Position numbers and translations under genes: made by a program
Shown here: positions 1-10,641 of the stretch, one piece after another
How positions within the stretch are numbered: the first letter of the stretch is position 1
Layout: each line of letters opens with the position of its first letter
From: Rebecca billardiae RCC1528
Lineage: Eukaryota > Haptophyta
NCBI GenBank assembly: GCA_965240325.2
Contig: OZ251235.1
Location: forward strand, 1,240,001-1,304,000
Direction: 5' to 3'
DNA: 64,000 bases
Notes under the pieces: model-generated
What the model was told of the DNA's origin: nothing
What the model saw: the letters and a program-made list of their open reading frames with translations, nothing else
Database searches by the model: none

Positions 1-1553
1 CGCAGGAGATCCGAGAGAGCCGCCCGTGCGGTCTGTGGGCATGGCCGGCTTGAGCCGGGCGCCATGCCTGTCGGCCAAGACGACAGGCACGGCCCGCGCG
101 GAAGGGGGGAAAGACAGTCCGGAGCCACAACAAGGTGTGCAGGGGAGGCACCGCGGGAGATCCAACGCTGCTCGTATCTTCGCCCTTGGCCAGGCAGTGG
201 ATGAATTGGAATATGGGCCAGCCTCCGACGACGACCCCAGGTAGCACTAGTAACACACGCAGATGCTGTCTCTAACCGATCTGGCGCTGCGTCCGCTGAG
301 ACGATCTCTTCAGAAAGCTCCCATCAACAGCTTGTGAGAGTCAATCAGCCGGGCCGCCGGATTCAATCGTGTGCCTCAAGGCTCAAGGAGCTGTCGTCGA
401 TTGACCTCAGGACGGTCTATACACACGAACGTTCCACGCGGCTGGGCGAGCCGCCTTCTCCACTGCAGGTGGCCACGCCGCCGATGGGATCAGGTCCCTG
501 ACCTGCGGTGAGATCCCTCCTTGCCACACTACTGTACCTTGCATGGCCACGACGCTTGGATCGGCGGCGGCTCGTCCGAGCGCCGCCTCGCACCCAGGGC
601 GGCGGCTCGTCACGCGCTGCGCGATGGTGTGCCCGCACGGGGCAAGGTGACATTGACCAGCCGGTATTTGCCTGCGCGGAAGAGGCGCGGCCTCCGAGCC
701 CGCGCGACGACACGATCTCGTAGAGAAGGAAGGACAAGCTGTATGTATGCGTATGCGCAGTGTGCACACGCTCACACGCACACACGCGCACGCACAATGG
801 CCAGCAGCACGCATGAGGAGCAGTCCATCACAGGCTCAGGCACGCCCACGCTTTTGTGCGCCTCGTGCGTACCGGTGGATGCCCAACGCTCAGGTTCTTT
901 GCCACCCTCTACAGCATGTGTTTCATGGTTTAGGTGAACCTGGCTCTGATCCACTGCTGCTCCACGTTGACGCCTCTCCCGAGCAGGACAAGCTGCGTGA
1001 TTTCCACAATCTGGACGAGCTCTTACAAGGGCGCACGGCTCTCGTATCTTACAAAGTCATTCTCCTCGTCGTCGCTCGTGAGTTCACGACTGAATGGCAA
1101 GGAGTGGCCACGCCGAGAAGAGACAAGATGCGTCAGCTCGATCTCGGTGCGGACAGGAGTCCGTGGGCTCGTCGGACCCGAGTGGCCAGCCCGCACCGTT
1201 CGAATCGCAGATCTCGTGCCATCCACGACGGCTTCGACCAGGGGGCGAACCACGGCATTCTACATTTGCGGCTCGGCGCTCGTCAAGGGCAGCAGTCCAT
1301 CTGACACGGGATCTCGCGCCCACAGCTCCCGCCATTTCTCGTCCCGCCGGCCAACGGGCTCGCTTGCCGGTCAGTTTCCGGTGGACCACGCGAAATCCGG
1401 AATTCTGCGGCCTTGCGGGGTAAACTGTAGTGTACAGTACCCTTGATCAGAAGACGGGTATTCCGTTTTACTGGTCGTACGAATGAGATCCGCCAACCGC
1501 CATCCGCCGACGCAGTCCGCGCTCGTGGTTGTGTCGTCGGCGGCGGCCTGGCC
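1..1553. other. Intergenic region without a recognisable gene
   Basis: Short overlapping open frames occur on both strands, but none has recognisable domains or coherent composition. A CA-rich stretch lies near 765-797. The sequence TAAACTGTA followed by GTGTACAGTA occurs at about 1422-1441, roughly 115 bases before the ATG of the next gene. It resembles the end of the dispersed motif described at 15.7, 17.0, 33.3, 34.0, 34.4 and 54.1 kb. Confidence 0.5.
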
Positions 1554-3473
1554 ATGAACGATCTCGTGAAGCGCCAACGGACGTGTTTGCGCCAAGGCTT
1601 CGATGCCAAGTCTTGGGAGCCCCCGCTCACGCCGCGGGGAACCAATGCTCTCTTTGTGCTGGGCCTGTACCCGCAAGCCAACGCGAGCGTCACGAACGTG
1701 AGCCGCACCGAGATCGAGATGCGCGAGCTGCTTACGCCCGTGCCGCCCATCACCTGGGTGGACCTGTGCACGCTCAGCTCAACCACAACGAATGCTGCGA
1801 TTGACCAGCGCGTGCTCGCGAGCTTTGCGAGCGACGTCGAGCTCGTGTCCGCCTGGCTCACGCGCTTCAACGAGCACCTGGACTCGATGTGCGCGCGCTT
1901 CCCCGCATGCGCGTACGTGGCGGGGCGCACATGCCAGGCGGCATTCGACAAGGCCATCGAGCTGGGTCTCGTGAAGCGCATCGCATTCATCTCCGAGCAG
2001 CACCTCGTCTCGCTCTACGAGCTCGGCCAACACCGCTTCCTCGCGCTCGAAGGCGCGCCGCATCCCTCGGCGCACCTCGTCGCCGCGCGAGCCCCAGGCG
2101 CCGTGAAGCTGTTCAAGCTGACGATGTGCAGGCTCAACGGCATGCGCGCGCTTAAGACACCGGACGACTACTCGCAGGTCGACGCGCGCATCGACGCTGC
2201 GCTGGGTGACCTGGCCGCGGAGGTGGAAGCCAGAGCCAAGGCGCACGTGATGCTCACACGACTGCTCTACGACAACGACAGCGGCCGATTCTTGCGCGAG
2301 CACGCTCACCTGCGGCACATGGACGCGCACGTGCCCGCGGTGGAAGGTCTGCTGCGCAAGTGGCACGCGCGCGGAGGCGCCGTGCTGCGCGCCGTGCTCA
2401 CGCATGGGACGATGTACTTGGACCTCTCCGCTCACGACGACCGGCTCGAGTACTGGTTCAAGGTGCTCGGCGCGCAGCTCTTCGTCACATTCATGAGCAA
2501 CAGCGTGGCCGCGCGCTTGCTCGACGACCATGCGCATGCGCGCTTTCAGTACTGGCTCGGTGTGCTCGGCGCGCAGCCCTTCGTCACATTCATGAGCAAC
2601 AGCGTGGCCGCGCGCTTGCTCGACGACCATGCGCATGCGCGCTTTCAGTACTGGCTCGGTGTGCTCGGCGCGCAGCCCTTCGTCACATTCATGAGCAACA
2701 GCGTGGCCGCGCGCTTGCTCGACGACCATGCGCATGCGCGCTTTCAGTACTGGCTCGGTGTGCTCGGCGCGCAGCTCTTCGTCACATTCATGTGCGACAG
2801 CGTGGCCGCGCGCTTGCTCGACGACCATGTGCATGCGCGCTTTCAGTACTGGCTCGAGTTGCTCGACGACGCGCAGCTCTTCGTCACATTCATGAGCAAC
2901 AGCGTGGCCGCGCGCTTGCTCGACGACCATGTGCATGCGCGCTTTCAGTACTGGCTCGTTTTGCTCGACGACGCGCAGCTCTTCGTCACATTCATGAGCA
3001 ACAGCGTGGCCGCGCGCTTGCTCGACGACCATGCGCATGCGCGCTTTCAGTACTGGCTCGGTGTGCTCGGCGCGCAGCTCTTCGTCACATTCATGAGCGG
3101 CACCGTGGCCGCGCGCTTGCTCGACGACCATGCGCATGCGCGCTTTCAGTACTGGCTCGGTGTGCTCGGCGCGCAGCCCTTCGTCACATTCATGAGCAAC
3201 AGCACGGCCGCGCGCTTGCTCGACGACCGTGCGCACGCGCGCTTCCAGCACTGGCTCGATGTGCTGCAGGCGCACGGCGATGAGGACCACGTGTGCTTTG
3301 CGTCCATCTTTGGCTCGAGCCCCTTCACCAGTCGCCTCATGAACGACCAAGGCTTTGAGGAGCGCATCGCCAACTTGTTTCGCGACAGGCTCGAGTCCAA
3401 CCCGTGGAACCTGCGCACGTTTGTCGGGCGCCACCGGGGAAGGAAGTTAGACCGCGACGACATTTTCGGCTAG
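1554..3473 (+). CDS. Uracil-DNA-glycosylase-like protein with eight 33/34-residue tandem repeats
   Basis: This is a 639-residue protein; 1554 is the first in-frame ATG of the long frame. The N-terminal ~200 residues resemble the uracil-DNA glycosylase superfamily fold. There is a hydrophobic strand ending VLGLYPQ where the family has a G-x-x-P-G-type loop, and an APHPSAH motif near residue 175 comparable to the family's H-P-S motif. I infer the UDG fold from these two motifs and their spacing; catalysis is not established. From 2451 the protein becomes eight repeats of YWL..LGAQ.FVTFMSNSVAARLLDDHAHARFQ type, followed by a diverged ninth unit and a unique tail ending DRDDIFG. Repeats differ by only a few substitutions and an occasional extra Asp. 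The GC-rich repeats also leave the antisense strand open for about 550 codons, which I treat as a shadow. The repeat function is unknown. Confidence 0.6.
   Translation: MNDLVKRQRTCLRQGFDAKSWEPPLTPRGTNALFVLGLYPQANASVTNVSRTEIEMRELLTPVPPITWVDLCTLSSTTTNAAIDQRVLASFASDVELVSAWLTRFNEHLDSMCARFPACAYVAGRTCQAAFDKAIELGLVKRIAFISEQHLVSLYELGQHRFLALEGAPHPSAHLVAARAPGAVKLFKLTMCRLNGMRALKTPDDYSQVDARIDAALGDLAAEVEARAKAHVMLTRLLYDNDSGRFLREHAHLRHMDAHVPAVEGLLRKWHARGGAVLRAVLTHGTMYLDLSAHDDRLEYWFKVLGAQLFVTFMSNSVAARLLDDHAHARFQYWLGVLGAQPFVTFMSNSVAARLLDDHAHARFQYWLGVLGAQPFVTFMSNSVAARLLDDHAHARFQYWLGVLGAQLFVTFMCDSVAARLLDDHVHARFQYWLELLDDAQLFVTFMSNSVAARLLDDHVHARFQYWLVLLDDAQLFVTFMSNSVAARLLDDHAHARFQYWLGVLGAQLFVTFMSGTVAARLLDDHAHARFQYWLGVLGAQPFVTFMSNSTAARLLDDRAHARFQHWLDVLQAHGDEDHVCFASIFGSSPFTSRLMNDQGFEERIANLFRDRLESNPWNLRTFVGRHRGRKLDRDDIFG
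2451..3248 (+). repeat. Coding tandem repeat, 8 units of 99 or 102 bp
   Basis: Unit starts fall at 2451, 2550, 2649, 2748, 2847, 2949, 3051 and 3150, and a diverged ninth unit begins at 3249. Units are nearly identical in DNA, including silent positions, so the array expanded or was homogenised recently. All length changes are multiples of three, so the frame is preserved. Confidence 0.95.
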
Positions 3474-4178
3474 CTTCCTTCGGCCCCGGGCACGCGCTCG
3501 GCGTAGGCGCACCGTGCGTGCACCACGGGGTCTCTTCGGACAGTAGCGGCGACGAGGTCCCGCACCATGCATCGTCGGTCCCGTCTTATTAATAACTATT
3601 ATATTGATGCAGTCCATCCGCCTGCCATCACATCCTGTCAGCAGACTACTATTAAAGTAGTATCGTGCATGTAGCAGAGTCTACTAGCGCCCGCCAGTTG
3701 CGCTGTATATGATCTATATAGCCTGACGATCTACTACTGTACTCACTTACGACTGTGACGCGACTGCTATATAGTCATCATCTTATTGTAGCAGAAGCAC
3801 ATAAAAGAAAAGCAAATAAAAAAGCGTCACGGTAACCTGTCCGGAAATTCGTCGGATTTTCTGGTTTGAATGCATGCATCTGAGTCGAACTACAGGCAGA
3901 GAAGGGGTCGCCGCCGCCGATTGGGGCACCCACAGACAGGCCACGCTGGGGCAATTGACATCGAGTCACAGCACGCGCAATGGCTAGCAGTAGCTCGTTT
4001 GCGGTGTACTAAAGTGAAGCCCCGGGTCCGGGGCTTCGGAATTCGGCGCCCAATCCGGACCTATCCGGACTCAGTGACGGCTATATATGTGACATACGTG
4101 ACATCCGAAGTTGGTATACCCTAATAAATCGAGGTCGCTGAATCGATCTGTCAGTGGCACACAAGCGCGTAAAACCAC
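3474..4178. other. Lower-GC intergenic stretch
   Basis: The region is clearly poorer in G+C than the flanking genes between about 3590 and 3860, with many TATA-like words. No gene, RNA or repeat family is recognised. Confidence 0.5.
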
Positions 4179-4212
4179 GTATATTCAGCCGTATATTCAG
4201 CCGTATATTCAG
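4179..4212. repeat. 12-bp direct repeat, three units
   Basis: GTATATTCAGCC occurs twice and is followed by a partial third unit. The array lies exactly where kinase homology on the minus strand stops, and makes the antisense peptide run NIRLNIRLNIR. It may mark the point where that kinase copy was broken. Confidence 0.85.
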
Positions 4213-4641
4213 AGAGAGCGCGAGCCGCCGCGCGCCCAGATCGAGCACGATATTCGCCGGCTTCACGTCCCAGTGGTACACGCCCGCGGCATGCAGATTC
4301 GAGACCGAGATGAAGATCTGCGCGGCCAGGGACGCGCCCACATCTACCGGCAGGGGCACACCCTCGCGCTCCGATCGGTCGAGCACGCGCTGCAGCGGCT
4401 CGCCGGGCGCGAGCGCGAAGACGAGGCGGAGCGCGCGCGAGCCCTCGTACGCGCCCAGCAGCGGCGGCACGTGCGCCGCGCCGCCGCCGTCGAGCCCGCC
4501 GGCGCCGCCGCCACCGCCGCCGTTTTGAAGCGGCCTCGACCCGCCTGGTGCGTCCGCGGCTGCCGCGTTCGCGGCCTCGCTGACGTGCACGCGCGCGACT
4601 GCCACGGCCTCGCACTCAACCGCAATGACCGCTCGTACCCA
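4213..4641 (-). pseudogene. Partial protein-kinase-like fragment
   Basis: Read on the minus strand, this stretch encodes a partial kinase fold. It has a VAVARV strand where VAIK is expected (the Lys is not visible), a Gly-rich insert, a hinge-like LRLVFALAPGEPLQ, a helix AAQIFISVSNLHAAGV, and a catalytic loop HWDVKPANIVLD. The usual HRD is HWD, while the catalytic Asp, Lys and Asn are kept. The DFG motif and C-lobe are missing because the frame runs into the 12-bp repeat array and then a stop. A pyrimidine-rich tract ending CCCCAG just upstream at 4642-4650 could be a splice acceptor, so this may be one exon of a damaged or incompletely recognised gene. No convincing partner exons were found. 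Confidence 0.45.
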
Positions 4642-6595
4642 CTGGGGACACGGCACCCAGGGTCGGAGAAAAAACAGAAAATCGGCGCGCTTTTTATTTC
4701 CGCCTTGCATTTATTCCGCCGCGCGCTTCGCGGCGGCCGCGCGCGTCTTGGGCGAGCGGGCGACGGCGCCGCGCTCCCGTGCGTGTGGACGATCCCGCGA
4801 GCGCAGAGCCGGCGAGCTAGGCCGGGCAGTCGTGTTGAAGTGCCATTCGCCGCTTCGCCCGCGCTTTGCATTCGGCTGTACTTGCCTCGGGCGAGCATGT
4901 CTGTGCACACCGCCACACGGCCAGCCTCCCCCGCGTGCGCCATGCGAGGCGAGACAAACACGGAGCATGCGCTTCCGCGTGGCGAGAAACTACACTGTAC
5001 TCACTGCGCTGCCTTGCGCCGCCGCGCATGAGCGCGGGTCCGAACAGCTGCGTTCAGGTGTGCTGATTGCATCATACGATTCGATTGGTCGAACAAACAA
5101 GCGCCCTGGCCCGACGACGACGTTGCAGCGCACGCCATGCTGATCTGCGGCGACGCGCAGCATGTGCGCTCGCACGAAGTCGCCGCGCACGTGGCTGTTG
5201 TTCCGCTCTGCCTCGGCACTGACCTCCCTGACGTGTGCTCCGACGTCAATCTTGGCCCGAGGCAGTACGAACATACATGCGTGCAATGCAAAACATACCT
5301 GAACGAGGCCCATGGCCTGCGTGTATGTGCCTCTTCGGATGACACGGCGCGTGTATGAATGTGTGTACTACCTTGTCAAGCAGTAGCTCACGCCTGGACG
5401 TTCCTGTCGAACTTCACGGTGCGCATCGCGCACACACGGTCAGCCTTGATGGACGCACCCGTGCAGCCGGAAGGAGGCATCAGCCTGCCCAAGACGTGAG
5501 CATCCAGCCCCGACGCCGCGTCCGGTGCCTGAATGGCGCGCGCTCCTTTCACGCGGAATGTGCTCACTACATCACTATCCAGAAGGGCGCATGTCAGTGC
5601 TTTTCATGCTCACACGACCCTCGCCGTAGGTCGATGCCAACGGCTGCGTGATGCTCGATCATGCCTTTTGACGGCTGTGTGACCCGTGCAGATGCGTATG
5701 CCAGGCAGCGTACTGTGAAGAGCGATGACGCGTGCATAAACTACCTGGACATCGCCCAGTGCAACCAAGTGCCGGACGCCGACGCCGCTGCTCGCGGCAC
5801 GCGTGCAGTCAGCCGAGGAATGCACACGACTTCCTTGTTGGTGCGGCGCATGCGATGGCCTGAGGCGCGGCGGATGAAGTGACTCCGAACGGCGAGCGGC
5901 GGAACGACGCAAATGGCTGCTCTTCAGCCGCGCTCAACCACGCGCACCGCCTTCGCGGGCACGCAACTACCGCAGGAGGGCGCGCAGTCGGCGCCAATCT
6001 CGCCCCTCCAGCGCCGCCCAGCGCGCTGTCAAGCGCAGCCGCCAGCGGCAGAGGTTGGTGGTGCTCTGACGGCATCACCAACATATTCGGAAAAGAAAAT
6101 CGCCACCCGAAATTCCTGCGCCCAGTGGCCGCTCGTACATGGCGATTCAACCATTTTTACCTGGTGGTAGTACTGCAGTATGAAACTTGACGAACTCGTC
6201 TGCCATTGGTAAAAAACGTGAATACCTCGGGCGGTTGGAACGCTGTTTATCTCCTTCATTATCTACTTGGCTGCGATCGCTTTTTGGCCGGACTATCATA
6301 TATCATCATCATCATCATCAGTTCAATAGAAGTCTCGGCACCTCAAAAACGCCCATGAAGTACTGGCATCTGTACCACCCGGCCGCAAGGTTGGCGCTTG
6401 CAAGACGGCCCTTGGCGCTTGGGCCTTGGTTGGCGCGTAGCCCACGCGAGTCTCGGCACCGAGCTGTTGATCAAGAGTGCGCGACTCAGCTCGCTGCTCG
6501 CGTTTCACTAGCTGCCTGGGTCGCGCCACGCGATTCGAGGAGCCGTGAGCTTGCCCCTGCAGCAGGCCGCGTCGTGCTTCGGGGTACTCTCGCCG
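4642..6595. other. Intergenic region, no supported gene
   Basis: Several 70-170-codon frames overlap on both strands without recognisable motifs. A (CAT)n tract lies at about 6301-6320. I see no RNA gene. Undetected small exons cannot be excluded. Confidence 0.45.
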
Positions 6596-8470
6596 ATGGA
6601 ACGCCCGCACGGCCCCACATGTCCCCGGCCCTCGACGCACGAGGCCGCCTCCGATCCCGCGGATGTTGCGGAGGCGTCGCGTGAGGCGGCATGCGGCACG
6701 GCGCAGCTCGTCTTCAGCACGCCCGACCTGGTGGCGGCCATCCTGCGCCACCTGCCGACACCTGCCTCCTCGAGGCACGGCGTGTGCGACCTGACGCCCG
6801 TCCTCGCCTTCGCGTGCGTCAACCCCACGTGCCTCTTCTCACCGTGGCCGCGGGCCATGGCCACGGAGCGCGTCGAGATGCTCTACTGCGGCGCAACCAA
6901 GCCACTGCTGCGCGCAACGCTGGCTAACCTGCACAGGATGGCATCTGCGCGCGTGCACCAGCTCGAGCTCCGGGTGGAGAGCCCCGAGGCCGAGGCGCGC
7001 GCCACCGCCGAGGCGATCCGCGCCGCCGAGCTCGCGGCGCCCCGACGGTGGCGCTCGGCGCACTCCATCGAGGAGTGGTACTTCCGCGCGTGCGTCCTGT
7101 TCGCCGCCGCCTTCCGCACGCTCACGCTGCGCGAGGCGATCGCGACGGGCGAGCTGGAGCCGATGGTGTCCGGGCTCGTGCACGCGAACGCGCTCGCGAA
7201 CGCGGACCCGATCGACCCGGCGCAGGACGAGGCGGGCGCCTCGGACAGCTGCGGCCGGCTGCGCATCGGCCGCTTTGTGCCGATCGGACTGCGCGCGCTG
7301 GCCCCGCCGCCCACGGCCGTGCCCGCGGTGGCCGCGACGCCGGCGGCTAACGACGGCGGCGGAGGCGAGCCGGCGTATACCGTCGCGTTCGACGACGAGG
7401 TGCTCGACGTCGAGCTCGCCACAGACGTGTGCAACAAGCTGCGCATCGTCTCGGGCCACCTGTGCGGCAGCGCCGCCGAGCGCACGGTCGGCCTGCAGGC
7501 CCTCAGCTGCCTCGCGTGCAGGCTGCTGGGGCTGTTCAGAAACGTGCCGCCGCAGCTCGTCGGGTACCCCGAGGCGGCCGCCGACGCCGACGCGGAGGCG
7601 CGTGGCGCGGAGCCTCGCAGCGAGGATGAGCTCCGCGCGACCCTCCGCTTCTGCCGCGGCGCGACCGCGCTCCACACCGTGCTGAGCGTGTTCACGCTCT
7701 GCGTGCACGCGGGCGTGGCGGACGTGAACCGCGAGCTGTGCATGCACTCGGCCTTCGAGGCTGCGCGCAGCGGGCGCGCGGCGGGCTGGGCGATGGGGAC
7801 CGCGGCCGACGCGCTGGGCTCGTTCGAGGCGCTCGCCTGCACGCACCGCCTGCTCCTCGTGTGCATGGACGCCTTCGACGCGCTGCGCCTCGGCGCGTTC
7901 ACGGGCCGGGGCGGGCGCAGCGTGCTCGAGCCGTCCCTGTACCTTTCAGGCGCCATCGACGCGCTCGTGCTGCTCGTCACCGACGAGAGCGCGCCGACCG
8001 GCGAGCGCGCGCGCGCCGCCACGGCGATCGCGCACGACATGATACATCACGCGCAGCCCGACGTCGTGCTCTCCACCACCATGGCCGAGCGCGCTCAGTT
8101 CGACTACATCCTCCGCCGGTGGGAGCGCGCGAGCACCTGGCGGCCTGGCGCGGACGCGAATCGGCTCGTCAACGATTTGCGGCTGGAGTGGCAGCACTGG
8201 CTCCACACGCGGCGCGACGAGCCGTGGGCGCGCACGGACGCGCGCCCGCTCGACTTCTGCCTGTGCGGCGGGCACCTCAGCTACTGGCTGGGCCGGTTGC
8301 GCCTCGCTGTCGAGGAGGCCGACGCGGAGGAGGAGGAACTCGGTGATGATGCGGGCTCTGAGGACTCGGACGACCTGCCCCCCGACGCGCCGCCCGCCAA
8401 CGCCGGCGAGCCTGGTGCCGGCGCCGCCGTCGAGCCCGGCGGCGGGGTGGGGCTGGACGACGTGGCGTAG
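6596..8470 (+). CDS. Large protein of unknown function with acidic tail
   Basis: This is a 624-residue protein in one uninterrupted frame. The open frame extends slightly upstream through a GTG, but 6596 is the first ATG. Residues ~45-85 (QLVFSTPDLVAAILRHLP followed by LTPVLAFACVNPTCL) have the leucine/proline spacing of an F-box-like helix set; this is a weak resemblance. The middle is Ala/Arg/Leu-rich and predicted helical, with Cys-containing segments (CMHSAFEAARSG, CTHRLLLVCMDAFDALRLG). The last ~60 residues are strongly acidic (EEADAEEEELGDDAGSEDSDD) and then Pro/Gly-rich, probably disordered. No signal peptide or membrane helix is evident, so it is likely cytosolic or nuclear. Codon use matches the other GC-rich genes in the window. 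I do not recognise the family. Confidence 0.7.
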   Translation: MERPHGPTCPRPSTHEAASDPADVAEASREAACGTAQLVFSTPDLVAAILRHLPTPASSRHGVCDLTPVLAFACVNPTCLFSPWPRAMATERVEMLYCGATKPLLRATLANLHRMASARVHQLELRVESPEAEARATAEAIRAAELAAPRRWRSAHSIEEWYFRACVLFAAAFRTLTLREAIATGELEPMVSGLVHANALANADPIDPAQDEAGASDSCGRLRIGRFVPIGLRALAPPPTAVPAVAATPAANDGGGGEPAYTVAFDDEVLDVELATDVCNKLRIVSGHLCGSAAERTVGLQALSCLACRLLGLFRNVPPQLVGYPEAAADADAEARGAEPRSEDELRATLRFCRGATALHTVLSVFTLCVHAGVADVNRELCMHSAFEAARSGRAAGWAMGTAADALGSFEALACTHRLLLVCMDAFDALRLGAFTGRGGRSVLEPSLYLSGAIDALVLLVTDESAPTGERARAATAIAHDMIHHAQPDVVLSTTMAERAQFDYILRRWERASTWRPGADANRLVNDLRLEWQHWLHTRRDEPWARTDARPLDFCLCGGHLSYWLGRLRLAVEEADAEEEELGDDAGSEDSDDLPPDAPPANAGEPGAGAAVEPGGGVGLDDVA

Positions 8471-8595
8471 TACCCGTGACGCGCCGGAGAGCACTCAACT
8501 CCTAGGTAGCTAGCTCATGCTAGCACTGCTCGCCCTGACCTCGGGGGCCTCAGTATTAGGTGATGACTCGAGGCCGACTGTGACCCGCCGAGCAG

Positions 8596-8706
8596 CCGAC
8601 GACGCGCACTTAATTCGTGAGGTGATGCCATGACTCATCACTACCTATTGCAAGGGCTGCTCGCGTTCATCAGTCATCACCTCACTCATCAAGTGGCGTC
8701 GTCGGC
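8596..8706. repeat. Fold-back sequence downstream of the 6596-8470 gene
   Basis: GCCGACGACGC (8596-8606) pairs with GCGTCGTCGGC (8696-8706). Inside these arms GTGAGGTGATG pairs with CATCACCTCAC. The imperfect stem is about 35 bp with a loop of roughly 40 bp. It may be a small fold-back element; a role in 3'-end formation is possible but unsupported. Confidence 0.7.
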
Positions 8707-9095
8707 CTCGGCGGCCCCCGGCGGGTAGCCGGGTACCCCCTCCGAATTTTGACCAGCTGTCAATACAGTGTCAAACTCCCTTGTACCACCTGTCAAATAT
8801 GAAAGCAGGAACCTTCCATTTACTTCTGCCTTGGTTTTGGGAACAGATTGATGAGGACGAACGAGTGCTGATTGCTGATTGATGGGTGAGAAACTGAGAA
8901 TCTCAGGCTACTAATAATACGACGTTTTTCGACGGGCTGCAAGCTGGCCGGGTCGCCTCGGGAGCGCGTGTTTCTCATTGACAGCTCTCGCTCTCCCGGA
9001 CGCTTTGGTCGTCCGGGCATGCAGCTTTGCGGCCGAGAATCTCACCGGGAGGCTGCCCAAACCGTGTCTCGAACTCGTGAAGCCGTCCCTTCACG

Positions 9096-9641
9096 ATGCT
9101 CACGCAGGTGCTCGCGCGTCCCTTGCTCTCTGCCGGCCCGACTACCCGCCTGGCCGTCGATGCGCTGGGCGTACTTCTGCTCCACTCCACAGTCGGGCCG
9201 GGCCTCCGCGTGGGGACGGACATCGAAATCAGGCCATCGCCTGGCCGGGGAAGTGGCGCGTTCGCGCTGCGCGACATTCCTGCCCTGACATACATCGGTC
9301 GCTATTGCGGCGAAGTTTACACCGAGAGCCAGTTCCGCGAGGTGCAAGCTGCCGGCCGCACGAGTGGCGACTATGCCTTCGGTGCGGGTGAGGGCATCGT
9401 CGTCGATGCAGAGGATCCGACGCGCAGCAGCTGGCTACGCTACATCAACCACAGCGTCCGATGCGAGAATGTGATGTCCAACACGCTGCACATGTATGGC
9501 AAGCCAACTGGCCTCGTGTACATGTACTCCATCCGTGACATCCCGGCTGGGCAAGAAATCTTTGCAGACTACGGCCGCGAGTACTGGGACGGCCGGCTCC
9601 CGCCCCTCAGCCCAAAGCGAATCAAAGTCGACTACCTGTAG
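9096..9641 (+). CDS. Small SET-domain protein, putative lysine methyltransferase
   Basis: This 181-residue protein is made almost entirely of a SET domain. In order it shows GRGSGAFALRDIP (the start of the domain and cofactor-binding Gly-x-Gly region), the strand IGRYCGEVYTE, DYAFG, WLRYINHSVRCENV (the conserved N-H-S motif that contacts S-adenosylmethionine) and IPAGQEIFADYGREYW (the catalytic Tyr region). Such proteins transfer methyl groups from SAM to protein lysines, mostly histones. No pre-SET or post-SET cysteine cluster is visible, so the substrate cannot be named. The ATG at 9096 gives about 30 residues before the domain; an additional upstream exon is possible. Stand-alone SET proteins of this size are common in algae and in large DNA viruses, but gene context here is cellular. 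Confidence 0.82.
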   Translation: MLTQVLARPLLSAGPTTRLAVDALGVLLLHSTVGPGLRVGTDIEIRPSPGRGSGAFALRDIPALTYIGRYCGEVYTESQFREVQAAGRTSGDYAFGAGEGIVVDAEDPTRSSWLRYINHSVRCENVMSNTLHMYGKPTGLVYMYSIRDIPAGQEIFADYGREYWDGRLPPLSPKRIKVDYL

Positions 9642-10641
9642 GCTGGGCTCCGGATGCGGTATTGCGGACGCTCGTTTGACCCTGGCCAAGCAGCAAACGG
9701 CATCATCATGACGAAAGGAAGATCGACATCACCACGCGCACGACTGATATTGTACTACTCGCGCGGCATCATGAACATTGTCAACGAGCGTGCCGACCTA
9801 TATCCTCCTCGTCCTGATGCGAGCGCACAGGGTTTGGCAAGCCACTGATGCTAGGGCCGCGTGGCCTGAGCGTCGGGTCGCATTGGGATGACGGCCAGAG
9901 TCCAACTTAGGGGGTCTGCGCATGCGAAGCGCGGCAGAGCCAGTAGAACGACCCGAGTCTGCCAGACGAGGGCTCCGCCAGAGATGCCAGTAGCATCGCG
10001 GCCACGCGAACCGACGCCGAACGGCGGCGCCGCGCGGGCGCGGGCAGGCGGCCGGCGGGCAGCTGACGCCGCGGAGCCTATCTAGCCTATCGTCTATAGC
10101 CGCCAGCCAACGGACACGGTATTCTGTTAATACTCTCTCTCTCTCTGGGCTTTTTTTAAATTCCCCTTTATAACGGGCTCCGGGTGATCGACTGGCGGCC
10201 GAAACCTCCAGCCCTACCCTGGCCAGCCCCCAACCAAGACTCTCGGTCTCAGTCTGTCTCAGCCTGACACGGCAGGCGCGCTGTCTCGCTCTCTCACACT
10301 CTCTCAGACTGAGACTCTGCTGCTGCTCGATCGTCTCGTCGTCTCTCGTCTAGCTTAGTACGTCGTAGCTATCTAATAAGGGAGTGATGTCAGCTTATTA
10401 TACTAGAAGTAGTCGTACTCGTGTTTCGCTCGATCTCAGAAATTAGCTTACGCAGAAATCGCGGCGTCACCGCGGCGCCTCACCGCAGATTCGAGACCGG
10501 CGGACGATGGCTGCATCTGTAGTGACGCTGCGACCATATATATATACATCATCGATTCGCGCGTAACACCATCGTCGCATCGTCAGTGATGACGCGATGA
10601 TTGTGATGACAGGGATATGGACGGAGCGCGCGCCGTCACAA
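9642..10641. other. Intergenic region with CT-rich repeats
   Basis: Contains a (CT)n run near 10131-10147 and a long CT/TG-rich stretch from 10240 to 10360, with a (TA)n patch at about 10536-10547. No supported gene was seen. It lies between the 3' ends of the SET gene (plus) and the glycosyltransferase gene (minus), so it may hold both polyadenylation regions. Confidence 0.5.

Noticed and set aside
1779-3434. 551-codon minus-strand frame through the 99-bp repeats
   Set aside because: Its repeats mirror the plus-strand units. The plus frame has a coherent N-terminal domain and unique C-terminus, and the minus frame does not.
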